This document shows positions 7,380-14,805 of a stretch of 17,899 bases of DNA, piece after piece. A program made the position numbers and the translations under genes. Under the pieces are notes generated by a model, which did no database searches, was not told the origin of the DNA, and saw only the letters and a list, made by a program, of their open reading frames with translations. Numbering within the stretch: the first letter of the stretch is position 1; each line of letters opens with the position of its first letter. Source of the stretch: JAJFVC01 sp039698075 (GTDB lineage: Bacteria > Planctomycetota > Planctomycetia > Pirellulales > Thermoguttaceae); the NCBI GenBank assembly GCA_039698075.1, contig JBDKTJ010000165.1:1-17899 (forward strand). The letters run 5' to 3'.

Positions 7380-8642
7380 ATGGACACGAAAACGATCCGA
7401 GTCGTTCGACTGCTGACGTTGTCGGCGATGTTGGTCGCCGGCGCGTCGACGCTGCGGGCGGACGACTCCGCGCCGACCGGCATGAGTCTCGCCGATTTCG
7501 AGGCGATGGCCGAGCAGAACAACCCGACGCTCGGTCAGGCGGCCGCGCGGGTGCAGGCCTTGCGCGGCGAATGGGTGCAGGCCGGCCTGTGGCCCAATCC
7601 GCGCGGCGGATACCAGGCCAGCGAGATCAACGACGAGCGGCAAGCCGGTCAACAGGGCGGATATGTGGGCCAGGAGATTGTCACGGCCGGCAAATTGCGG
7701 CTGTCGCGCGACGTGGCCGCTCAGGCGATCCAACAGGCCGAACACGCCTACGCCGCGCAGTGCGGACGGGTTCACAACGACGTTCGCTGCGCGTTCTACG
7801 AGGTGCTGGTCGCTCAGCGGACCGTCGAGCTTTCCGACCAACTGGTCCAAATCGGCCAAGAGGGCGTTCGCGCGGCCGAAGCGCTGTTCCGGGCCAAGGA
7901 AGTTGCGAAGGTCGACGCCCTGCAAGCCCGGATCGAGGCCGATTCCGCGCGGATTTTCGCCGAAAAAGCCCGAAACCGACAAACCGCCGCGTGGCGTCAG
8001 TTGGCCCTGACCGTCGGTCAGCCCGACCTGCCGCTCGCCCGGGTCGAAGGCGATCTGCGCGATGGGCTGCCGCGATTCACGTGGGACCAATCGCTCCAGC
8101 GCGTGCTGGCCGAGAGTCCCGAATTGGCCGAGGCCCGCGCAGGCGTCGATCGCGCCGAGGCGATGCTCGCGCGTCAACGGGCCGAACGGATGCCCAACGT
8201 CGACGTGCAAACCGGCGTGCTGTACGACAACGCCACGCGCGACACGATCGCCGAGGTGCAAGTGGGATCGCCGTGGCCGGTGTTCAACCGCAATCAAGGC
8301 AACATCCGCAAGGCGGAATCCGAACTGGTCGTCGCCCGAGGCGAAGTGCGGCGCGTGGAATTGGAGCTTCGGCAGCGTCTGGCCGCCGCGTTCGAGCAAT
8401 ACCAAAACGCGCAGAGCCAGGTGGACAAGTACGCGCAAGACATTCTGCCCAACGCCCAGACGTCGCTCGATCTGATCGCGGCCGGCTATCGGCACGGCGA
8501 GTTCGGCTACGTCGCCATGTTGACCGCCCAGCGGACCTTTTTTCAAGTCAACCTGGCCTATGTCGACGCGATTCGCGACCTGCGTTTCAGCACCGTGGCG
8601 ATCGAAGGCAACCTGTTGAGCGACAACCTTCGGACAAGGTGA
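7380..8642 (+). CDS. TolC/CusC-type outer-membrane efflux protein
   Basis: A 420-residue outer-membrane exit duct of tripartite efflux or type I secretion systems. A signal peptide (about residues 1-27, ending near LRADD) is followed by two outer-membrane-efflux-protein repeats, each beginning with a long amphipathic helix: SLADFEAMAEQNNPTLGQAAARVQA and SLQRVLAESPELAEARAGVDRA. Other family signatures are AGLWPNPR, GYVGQEIVTAGKLRLSRDVAAQ and VQVGSPWPVFNRNQGNI. The pattern resembles heavy-metal efflux CzcC/CusC more than classic TolC, but the substrate is not determined. The usual membrane-fusion and RND or ABC partners are absent from both sides, so the partner pump must be encoded elsewhere. 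A GAGGGGG stretch (7364-7370) lies about ten bases before the ATG. The 3' end converges on the CPBP protease gene. Confidence 0.9.
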   Translation: MDTKTIRVVRLLTLSAMLVAGASTLRADDSAPTGMSLADFEAMAEQNNPTLGQAAARVQALRGEWVQAGLWPNPRGGYQASEINDERQAGQQGGYVGQEIVTAGKLRLSRDVAAQAIQQAEHAYAAQCGRVHNDVRCAFYEVLVAQRTVELSDQLVQIGQEGVRAAEALFRAKEVAKVDALQARIEADSARIFAEKARNRQTAAWRQLALTVGQPDLPLARVEGDLRDGLPRFTWDQSLQRVLAESPELAEARAGVDRAEAMLARQRAERMPNVDVQTGVLYDNATRDTIAEVQVGSPWPVFNRNQGNIRKAESELVVARGEVRRVELELRQRLAAAFEQYQNAQSQVDKYAQDILPNAQTSLDLIAAGYRHGEFGYVAMLTAQRTFFQVNLAYVDAIRDLRFSTVAIEGNLLSDNLRTR

Positions 8643-8655
8643 GTCGGTCCCTTCG

Positions 8656-9432
8656 CTAAAGCAGCCGCCAATCGCCTGAAACGACGACGTAGACGCCGAG
8701 CATCAGATTGGTCACGGCGTGCGCCGCTACGCAGTCCCAGATGTTTCGCGTGCGGACCATCAGCCAGGTGATCAGCGAAAACCACACGGCCGCGGCCAGC
8801 AATTCGCTCGGATGCATGAGCATCGGCACGATGGTGCCCAGCGCGACGGACAGCCCGTTGACCCGGCCGAACGGCACTTCTTGCCACTCGCGTTCGACGA
8901 CCACGCGCATCACAAACCCACGCAAGAAAAACTCTTCGACGACCGGCACGACGGCCACGAGTCCCAAAGCGCGAACGGCCAAAAACATCCACGCCCAACC
9001 GGGTTGGTCGGCCCACTGCACCAGCGGATTGAACGCCGCACGATCGCCGGCGCCGACGAGCCCGCCCAGTCCGAATCGCTGCAACAGCGGCAGCAAATCG
9101 TGATGTTCCCAATCCAATCGGCACAGGCCGATCCAAAGCACGCCGCCGACCAATCCGACCGCCAGGCTCAAAAAACCGACCCGCCACGGGAACTGCCGGT
9201 AGCCGGACCAGACCAACGCCATGGCGGCCACGGTCAGAGCGATCTTGAGCGCGTACAGCCCTGGATACCAGGCATACGGAATCGCCAGTCCGATATCGCT
9301 GCCGCCGGGTCGATCGGGCGTCGGTTCCAACGAACCAACGACCATGAACACCAAAAAAGGCAGCAAGAACGGAATCCACGGCTGCCGTTGCAGCAGTCCT
9401 TTGAGCCCAGATCTGTCGTTTTCAGATTTCAT
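8656..9432 (-). CDS. CPBP-family intramembrane metalloprotease (CAAX prenyl protease-related)
   Basis: A 258-residue membrane protein with about seven or eight hydrophobic segments. The conserved motifs of the Abi/CPBP (Rce1-like) family are visible: EEFFLRGF (Glu166, Glu167, Arg171), a histidine in PMLMHPSE (His207), and NIWDCVAAHAVTNLML (His238, Asn242). These residues form the active site in Rce1-type glutamic/metallo-dependent proteases. The sequence resembles the 'CAAX prenyl protease-related' subgroup often encoded with exosortase/PEP-CTERM systems, a recollection that needs an HMM search. No exosortase is visible in the window. The start at 9432 gives a short polar N-terminus before the first helix. 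It converges with tolC, the stop codons 13 bases apart, and is divergent from the large hydrolase gene. Confidence 0.85.
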   Translation of the reverse strand: MKSENDRSGLKGLLQRQPWIPFLLPFLVFMVVGSLEPTPDRPGGSDIGLAIPYAWYPGLYALKIALTVAAMALVWSGYRQFPWRVGFLSLAVGLVGGVLWIGLCRLDWEHHDLLPLLQRFGLGGLVGAGDRAAFNPLVQWADQPGWAWMFLAVRALGLVAVVPVVEEFFLRGFVMRVVVEREWQEVPFGRVNGLSVALGTIVPMLMHPSELLAAAVWFSLITWLMVRTRNIWDCVAAHAVTNLMLGVYVVVSGDWRLL

Positions 9433-9527
9433 GCAGACGCCAAGTCTTTTGAGTCACGTGTCCACCCGCCATCAGCATACCGTTCGCACGAAACTTCGAC
9501 AATCCTCGTAAGATGTGGTAAAACCGC

Positions 9528-9556
9528 TTGACGCTGCGGCGTGGATGGTGAAGAAT
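9528..9556 (+). promoter_or_regulatory. Candidate sigma-70-type promoter for the hydrolase-C45 fusion gene
   Basis: TTGACG (9528-9533) and AAGAAT (9551-9556) are separated by 17 bases, placing a start near 9563 and a leader of about 43 bases. The -35 is strong and the -10 is a partial match. Confidence 0.4.
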
Positions 9557-9590
9557 CGGCGAATCGTTTTGGATCAAGCGGGGCTGTTTC

Positions 9591-9597
9591 GAGGAGG
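9591..9597 (+). promoter_or_regulatory. Strong Shine-Dalgarno site before the fusion gene
   Basis: GAGGAGG lies eight bases before the ATG at 9606. It is the best ribosome-binding site in the window, fixes the start, and contrasts with the weak sites at most neighbouring genes. Confidence 0.7.
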
Positions 9598-9605
9598 CAT
9601 CAAGG

Positions 9606-12467
9606 ATGAACCGTGTTTTGCCGTTTCGATGCCGCGTGGCATGGGTTGTTTTCGCATGGGTCGTTGCCGCCCGCTTGCTGTCGGCCGCCGAGCCTGTTGA
9701 AAAGTTTTCCGTCGCCAAGACGTACAACGACGCGCCGTTTGACTATTCGATGCGGCAGGTCGGCGAGCAGACCGGGTTCCGAGTCTATCGCCTCCGTTAT
9801 CCGTCGCCGATCGTCTCACCGTTGAAAGAGAACAACGTCGTTCCGGCCTATTTGTATTTGCCGAAAGAGCTCCGCCCGAATGTAAAATATCCGGCGGTCG
9901 TGTGCCTGCATCCGTTGGACGCCAACGCGCAGTTGACCGACTTGATGTGCGTCGCGGTCGCGCAGCGCGGCGTTCCGGCGTTGTCGATCAAGCTGCCCTA
10001 CTACGGCGAACGCGGACGCTATCGCGGCCCCGAGGCGATCGCCGCCGATCCGGAGATCTTCACCGGCGCGGTCTTGCAGGGCATCGAAGACATTCGCCGG
10101 GCGGTCGACCTGCTGGCCTCGCGGCCTGAGGTGAATCCCGATCGGATCGGCGTGGTCGGCATCAGTCTCGGCGGCATTTTGGCCGCGACCGTCGCGGGCG
10201 TCGATTCGCGTTTTTATCGGGCCGAGTTGGTGCTGGCCGGCGGCGACTTGCCCGAGGTGATCCGCACGGCCCGCGAAACCAAGCTGTTGCGGGACATGCT
10301 CGAACGCCTGTCGCCCGAACAGCAGGACGCCGTCAAAGACAGGCTGCTAAAGCTCGATCCGGTGTGCGTCGCGCCGTCGTTGCGAACCCGCGCGCTGGCC
10401 GGACGGGTGTTGATGATCAACGCCTCGGAGGACGAGGTGATCCCGCCCGCATGCACGCGAAAACTGGCCGACGCGCTGGGCATCGCCGATCGCGTCGTGT
10501 GGTTCGACGGACTGGGCCATTACTCGGCGATGGCTCAGTTGCCCGAGATCGTGCGCCGGACGGGCGATTTCTTCGCGCAGGACTTGCCCGAGCAACCGGC
10601 GACGACGCCCACGGCGAAACAACCCGGCCCATTCGATCGGCTCACGACGTTGCTGGGTCAAATCGTCACGATGTCGATCCAAGCGCCCGAGACCGGACGA
10701 TGCCACGTCGTCGATCTGGCCGTCTCGACCCCGAACGCCGGCGGCAAATTGCAGACGGTCCGCGCGCGAATCGTGCGCGGCGACGGCTCGCGGTTTGCGG
10801 TCGAATGCGACGTGCCCGGCCTCGGACGACTGGCGATCGGACAGAATCATCGGCCGTGGATGGTCGCCCGGGATCACGTGTTTTGTTCCGACCAGGAGCC
10901 GGTGTCGGCGGCCGATCCTTGGCGGTTCGTCGATCCGCAACATTGGATTCGCATCCGCATCGTGGCCGGGCTGGTCGGCGGGTTGGTCGCAGCGCCCGAC
11001 TTGCTCAAACAATGGATCGACTGCCAACAACAAAACGCGTCGGACGACGTCGGACCGGTTCTCTGCATCACCGCGAAGGACGCGCGTCGATTCCCAGGCC
11101 AGGTTCGCATCGCAATGGCCAAGGACGGAGCGACGCCGGCCCGCGCGGACGTGTCCATCGCCAACGTCGAGGCGAAAGTTCGCGTGCATGGGTGGCAGGT
11201 CAACGCGCCGGCGGACGACGCGATGTTCGAACCGCCCGAGCAGATGCCGCACCACGAGGTGGATTCGGCCGACTTGCACCACATGTTTTCGGCGATGGCC
11301 AATTTCGCCGTCGAGCGGCTCGAACCCGATCGTCGCCCGAGCTGGTCGAACGTTTTGACGGTCGCCGCGCGCGACCCGGCCGGCCACGGACTGCTCGCCC
11401 AAACGCAAGGCAAGCGGATCCTGTTCGTCGACGGCACGCCTGAACAAATGGGCGCCGCCCAGGGCGCGCTGCTTCGGCCTTGGGTGCAGCGGACGCTCGA
11501 TCGCGCGGTGTACGTGATCGGCGGAGGCGACACGCTTCATTCGGGCGTTTGGTTTTTCGATCGGATGGCGGACATCGAGCGTCGCACGACGCCGCACATC
11601 CCGCCGCGTTTTCTGGCCGAGTGCGACGCCCTGAGCCAGGCGGTCGGCGTTTCCCGCCGCGACGGGCGCTACGGCAACCTGTTTCCCGAGCGATTTCATT
11701 GCAGCGGCGTCGCGCTGCGCGGCAAGGCGACCGTCGGCGGACAGGTGCTCCACGCCCGGGTGCTCGATTACCTGCGCGACGTGGACCTGCAAACCGCCGC
11801 CGTCGTTCAAGTGTTTATGCCCGAGGGACGCCATGCGTGGATCAGCCACGGCTACGCGGGTTTCATCGGCTCGGTGACGGCGATGAACGAACGCGGGCTG
11901 GCGATGGGCGAGATGGGCGGACGCGGCGAAGGCCGTTGGGACGGGTTGCCGATGAGCCTTTTGATCCGCGACGTGATGGAGCGGGCCGCAACGGTCGACG
12001 AGGCCGTCCGGTTGATTCGCCAGACGCCGCGCACCTGCGAGTATTATTATGTGCTGAGCGATCGGACCGGCGCGATGTGCGGACTGGAGTGCACGCCGGA
12101 AAAAGTCAACGTGTTGGAGCCCGGTCAGCAGGAGCCGCGGCTGCCGCATGTGCCGGAGGACACCGTGCTGATTTCCGGCGAAGATCGGGCCGCCGCGTTG
12201 GCTCGGCGGATCGAGGACCACTACGGTCAAATCGACGCGGCCCGGCTGATCGAAATCATCAAACGTCCGGTGGCGATGGAGTCGAATCTGCACGACGCTA
12301 TTTTTGCTCCCGAGACGCTTGAGCTCTGGGTGTCGGACGCCGGCAAACAGACCGCGGCGTGCGACGAGCCGTATGCCCACCTGAATTTGGGTGATTTATT
12401 GCGATTTTACGCCGAGCAGCGAAAAACTGCACAGAAACAGCACCCGAGCAATCGCCAAATGCCCTAG
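9606..12467 (+). CDS. Secreted fusion of alpha/beta hydrolase and C45-type Ntn-hydrolase
   Basis: A single 953-residue frame with a signal peptide (about 1-28, ending LLSAAEP), so it is probably exported. Residues 50-330 are an alpha/beta hydrolase of the dienelactone-hydrolase/acetyl-xylan-esterase type: Ser187 in VVGISLGG, Asp276 in NASEDEVIPP and His305 in GLGHYSAM form a plausible triad. Residues 341-580 are a beta-rich region (VECDVPGLGRLAIGQN, HGWQVNAPADDAMFEPPEQ) that might be LolA-like. From about 600, GTPEQMGAAQGALL and then FHCSGVALRG (Cys699) with LHARVLDY, MNERGLAMGE and CEYYYVLSDRTG match the C45/acyl-CoA:6-aminopenicillanate acyltransferase-like family, in which the cysteine becomes the N-terminal nucleophile after self-cleavage. 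Those enzymes cleave or transfer amide-linked acyl groups. Substrates are unknown. There is no sign of a frameshift. Confidence 0.85.
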   Translation: MNRVLPFRCRVAWVVFAWVVAARLLSAAEPVEKFSVAKTYNDAPFDYSMRQVGEQTGFRVYRLRYPSPIVSPLKENNVVPAYLYLPKELRPNVKYPAVVCLHPLDANAQLTDLMCVAVAQRGVPALSIKLPYYGERGRYRGPEAIAADPEIFTGAVLQGIEDIRRAVDLLASRPEVNPDRIGVVGISLGGILAATVAGVDSRFYRAELVLAGGDLPEVIRTARETKLLRDMLERLSPEQQDAVKDRLLKLDPVCVAPSLRTRALAGRVLMINASEDEVIPPACTRKLADALGIADRVVWFDGLGHYSAMAQLPEIVRRTGDFFAQDLPEQPATTPTAKQPGPFDRLTTLLGQIVTMSIQAPETGRCHVVDLAVSTPNAGGKLQTVRARIVRGDGSRFAVECDVPGLGRLAIGQNHRPWMVARDHVFCSDQEPVSAADPWRFVDPQHWIRIRIVAGLVGGLVAAPDLLKQWIDCQQQNASDDVGPVLCITAKDARRFPGQVRIAMAKDGATPARADVSIANVEAKVRVHGWQVNAPADDAMFEPPEQMPHHEVDSADLHHMFSAMANFAVERLEPDRRPSWSNVLTVAARDPAGHGLLAQTQGKRILFVDGTPEQMGAAQGALLRPWVQRTLDRAVYVIGGGDTLHSGVWFFDRMADIERRTTPHIPPRFLAECDALSQAVGVSRRDGRYGNLFPERFHCSGVALRGKATVGGQVLHARVLDYLRDVDLQTAAVVQVFMPEGRHAWISHGYAGFIGSVTAMNERGLAMGEMGGRGEGRWDGLPMSLLIRDVMERAATVDEAVRLIRQTPRTCEYYYVLSDRTGAMCGLECTPEKVNVLEPGQQEPRLPHVPEDTVLISGEDRAAALARRIEDHYGQIDAARLIEIIKRPVAMESNLHDAIFAPETLELWVSDAGKQTAACDEPYAHLNLGDLLRFYAEQRKTAQKQHPSNRQMP

Positions 12468-12470
12468 TAG

Positions 12471-12491
12471 CGCGCATTGCGTGCGCGTTTT
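12471..12491 (+). terminator. Rho-independent terminator after the fusion gene
   Basis: A perfect GC-rich hairpin, CGCGCA-ttgcg-TGCGCG (12471-12487), is followed directly by TTTT. It starts four bases after the stop codon and separates the fusion gene from the nitrogen operon. Confidence 0.6.
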
Positions 12492-12519
12492 ATCGGCACC
12501 TCAACCTATTTGGCGATCA

Positions 12520-12546
12520 TTTTTCGTGCGATTTTCAAACGAAAAA
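12520..12546. repeat. AT-rich inverted repeat upstream of amt
   Basis: The arms TTTTTCGT (12520-12527) and ACGAAAAA (12539-12546) are perfect complements with an 11-base spacer. The repeat lies about 120 bases upstream of the sigma-54 promoter, where an activator would bind. It does not resemble the usual NtrC site and could equally be part of a bidirectional terminator. Confidence 0.4.
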
Positions 12547-12647
12547 ATTCTTCGCCCTCGAACTTCGCATCGTTGATTTTGCTTATCCCGTCGCCATTTA
12601 CACGGGACGGCCCGATCCGAAAACTGTGCGGGCCCTCGGCCGGCGAC

Positions 12648-12662
12648 CGATTGCGACAATCG
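12648..12662. repeat. Inverted repeat abutting the sigma-54 promoter
   Basis: CGATTG-cga-CAATCG is a perfect inverted repeat that ends four bases before the -24 element. It could be a repressor or architectural-protein site. A second one, GAACG-tcag-CGTTC (12690-12703), lies at and after the predicted transcription start. Confidence 0.4.
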
Positions 12663-12665
12663 TTT

Positions 12666-12682
12666 TTGGCACGGTTGTTGCA
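12666..12682 (+). promoter_or_regulatory. Sigma-54 (RpoN) promoter of the amt-glnK operon
   Basis: TTGGCACGGTTGTTGCA fits the sigma-54 consensus YTGGCACGrNNNTTGCW at every position, with the -24 GG at 12668-12669 and the -12 GC at 12680-12681 separated by exactly ten bases. Transcription would start near 12693, about 100 bases before the amt ATG. Sigma-54 control by NtrC-type activators is the classic arrangement for glnK-amt genes in proteobacteria, so position and sequence agree. I did not find a clear NtrC-type enhancer, although inverted repeats lie upstream. Confidence 0.8.
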
Positions 12683-12791
12683 TCTGGCTGAACGTCAGCG
12701 TTCTGTCTCGCTTCGTGCCGCGGACCGTCAGGTCGGCCCACAAGGCGACGGCGAGTAAAAACGAATCGTCTTGAATTTTCGAGGTTCTGCG

Positions 12792-14441
12792 ATGCCCAGT
12801 TGGACCATGCGATGTTGCTGCGCGCTGACGATGGTTTTCGGTCTCCTGTTGGTCCGCGCGAGCGTGGCGGCCGATGCGCCCGCGGCCCCGGCGGCTTCTG
12901 CGTTGCCGGCGTATTTTTCGGGCGCCAACGCCGACAAAAGTAAGCCCGCCTGGCCCGATCCGACCGGCGCCAGCGCCGGCGTTTGCGCGGCTCCGGCCGG
13001 CGACGGCAAAGGCGACGTGCCTGCAAAACTCAACACCGGCGACCTCTACGACCGAATTGCTCATAACGTCTACTCGATCAACATGGTGTGGACGTTGATC
13101 GCTGGATTTTTGGTGATGTTCATGCAAACCGGCTTCGCAATGGTCGAGACCGGCTTGTGTCGGGCGAAAAACGCGGCCCATACGATGAGCATGAACTTCA
13201 TGGTTTACCCATTGGGCTGCTTGGCATTTTGGGTCTATGGATTCGCTATCGGCTGGGGCAACTGGTTCAACGGACCGGTGGCGCCCGGCTGGTTTTCCAC
13301 CCTCGGCCCCGGCACTGCCGTGTTGAACGACGGTTGGGGACTCGGCGTGGTCGACGCCGCCGCCGGCACGTTCAAATATGGATTGTTCGGCCTGAAAGGC
13401 TTTTTCCTGAACGGACTGGATGACGTCAGCGTCATGGCGTTGTTCTTCTTCATGATGGTGTTCATGGACACGACGGCCACGATCCCGACCGGGGCGATGG
13501 CGGAGCGTTGGAGCTGGAAGAACTTCTGCCTGTTCAGCTTTTGGGTCGCCCTGCCCTACTGCTTGTTCGCCAACTGGGTGTGGGGCGGCGGCTGGCTGGC
13601 TCAAGCGGGCGTCAACTGGGGCCTCGGCCATGGAGCGGTCGATTTCGCCGGCTCCGGCGTCGTCCACGCGATGGGCGGCATCATCGGATTGGCCGGCGCG
13701 ATCGTGATCGGCCCGCGATTGGGCAAGTTCACCAAGGACGGCAAGCCGACGCCGATGCCGGGACACCACGTGCCGATGGTCATCGCCGGCACGTTCATCT
13801 TGGCCTTCGGCTGGTTCGGATTCAATCCCGGCTCGACGTTGGCCGGCACGGACCTGCGGATCAGCGTGGTCGTGGTCAACACGATGCTGGCCGGCATCAC
13901 CGGGGCGATCGCCTCGATGCTGACGTTGTATGCGAAGGGGCTGAAGCCCGACCCGACGATGATGTGCAACGGCATGTTGGCCGGACTAGTGGCCATCACC
14001 GCCCCGTGTGCGTTCGTTGACAGTTGGGCGGCCGTGCTAATCGGCGGCATCGCCGGCGTGTTGGTCGTCCTGAGCGTTTTCTTTTGGGAACGCCGAGGAA
14101 TCGACGATCCGGTGGGCGCTATTTCGGTCCACGGCATGAACGGACTCTGGGGCGTGATCTCGCTGGGATTGTTCGCCAACGGCAAATACGGCGCGGGCTG
14201 GAACAGCGTCGAGGGCGGCGTCCGCGGCGCACTGTTCGGCGACGTCTCGCAACTTTGGGCCCAGTTGCTCGACGCCGCCGTGGTGGCCGTTTTCGGGTTC
14301 GTGATGGCCTACGCTTGGTTCAAGCTGAGCAATCTGATTACTCCCATTCGCGTCAGCCGTGAAACGGAAATTGAAGGGCTCGACAGCCCCGAAATGGGCG
14401 CTCTCGGCTATCCCGACTTCACGGTGGCCAACCGCGGCTGA
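12792..14441 (+). CDS. amt: Ammonium transporter (Amt/MEP/Rh family)
   Basis: A trimeric inner-membrane ammonium channel. The ATG at 12792 gives 549 residues, longer than E. coli AmtB (about 400 mature). A signal peptide (about 1-27, ending RASVAAD) and an Ala/Pro/Gly-rich external segment precede the first core helix (NMVWTLIAGFLVMFMQTGFAMVETG). The pore residues are present: Asp284 in VDFAGSGVVH, the twin histidines His292 (VVHAMGG) and His447 (SVHGMNGLWG), and the helix FFFMMVFMDTTATIPTGAMAERW. Between the second and third core helices there is an extra loop (about 159-211) absent from short AmtB proteins. The C-terminal tail (TEIEGLDSPEMGALGYPDF) resembles the P-II-contacting tail. A sigma-54 promoter precedes it, and glnK follows after 25 bases. 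Confidence 0.95.
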   Translation: MPSWTMRCCCALTMVFGLLLVRASVAADAPAAPAASALPAYFSGANADKSKPAWPDPTGASAGVCAAPAGDGKGDVPAKLNTGDLYDRIAHNVYSINMVWTLIAGFLVMFMQTGFAMVETGLCRAKNAAHTMSMNFMVYPLGCLAFWVYGFAIGWGNWFNGPVAPGWFSTLGPGTAVLNDGWGLGVVDAAAGTFKYGLFGLKGFFLNGLDDVSVMALFFFMMVFMDTTATIPTGAMAERWSWKNFCLFSFWVALPYCLFANWVWGGGWLAQAGVNWGLGHGAVDFAGSGVVHAMGGIIGLAGAIVIGPRLGKFTKDGKPTPMPGHHVPMVIAGTFILAFGWFGFNPGSTLAGTDLRISVVVVNTMLAGITGAIASMLTLYAKGLKPDPTMMCNGMLAGLVAITAPCAFVDSWAAVLIGGIAGVLVVLSVFFWERRGIDDPVGAISVHGMNGLWGVISLGLFANGKYGAGWNSVEGGVRGALFGDVSQLWAQLLDAAVVAVFGFVMAYAWFKLSNLITPIRVSRETEIEGLDSPEMGALGYPDFTVANRG

Positions 14442-14466
14442 TCCCACGAAAGGAAACCCCCTTGCC

Positions 14467-14805
14467 ATGAAAAAAATCGAAGCCCTGATCCGCCACTTCA
14501 AGCTGGAAGACGTCAAGGACGCCCTGATGCAGTGTGGCGTCCACGGAATGACGATCACCGAGGTCCGCGGATTCGGACGCCAAAAAGGCCATACCGAAAT
14601 GTATCGCGGCGCCGAGTACACCGTCGACTTCGTGCCGAAGATCAAAATCGAGGTCGTCGTCACCGACGCCGATCTGGCTCAAGTGGTCGAAACGATCAAC
14701 CGAACGGCCCGAACCGGACAGGTCGGCGACGGAAAGATTTTCGTCACCGATCTGGAAAATGTCGTCCGCATCCGCACCGGCGAGGCCGGCGAACAAGCCG
14801 TATGA
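14467..14805 (+). CDS. glnK: P-II nitrogen regulatory protein (GlnK/GlnB)
   Basis: A 112-residue P-II signal protein of the usual length. It is trimeric and binds ATP/ADP and 2-oxoglutarate to report carbon-nitrogen status. The sequence follows GlnB/GlnK throughout: MKKIEALIRHFKLEDVKDAL, the T-loop VRGFGRQKGHTEMYRGAEY with the uridylylation tyrosine at Tyr51, VDFVPKIKIEVVV, and the second signature TGQVGDGKIFVTDLENVVRIRTGE. Being next to amt argues for the GlnK role, namely blocking the channel when nitrogen is plentiful. The symbol follows this context because sequence alone does not separate GlnB from GlnK. It shares the amt transcript, and its stop codon overlaps the next start (ATGA). Confidence 0.95.
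   Translation: MKKIEALIRHFKLEDVKDALMQCGVHGMTITEVRGFGRQKGHTEMYRGAEYTVDFVPKIKIEVVVTDADLAQVVETINRTARTGQVGDGKIFVTDLENVVRIRTGEAGEQAV

Noticed and set aside
10347..12380. Minus-strand open frame of 677 codons opposite the hydrolase-C45 gene
   Set aside because: The same composition artefact. The plus-strand frame has catalytic motifs, a signal peptide and a strong ribosome site.
12501..13769. Minus-strand open frame of 422 codons opposite amt and its promoter
   Set aside because: It is antisense to a clear ammonium transporter and covers the sigma-54 promoter. The product is low-complexity His/Arg/Gln-rich.
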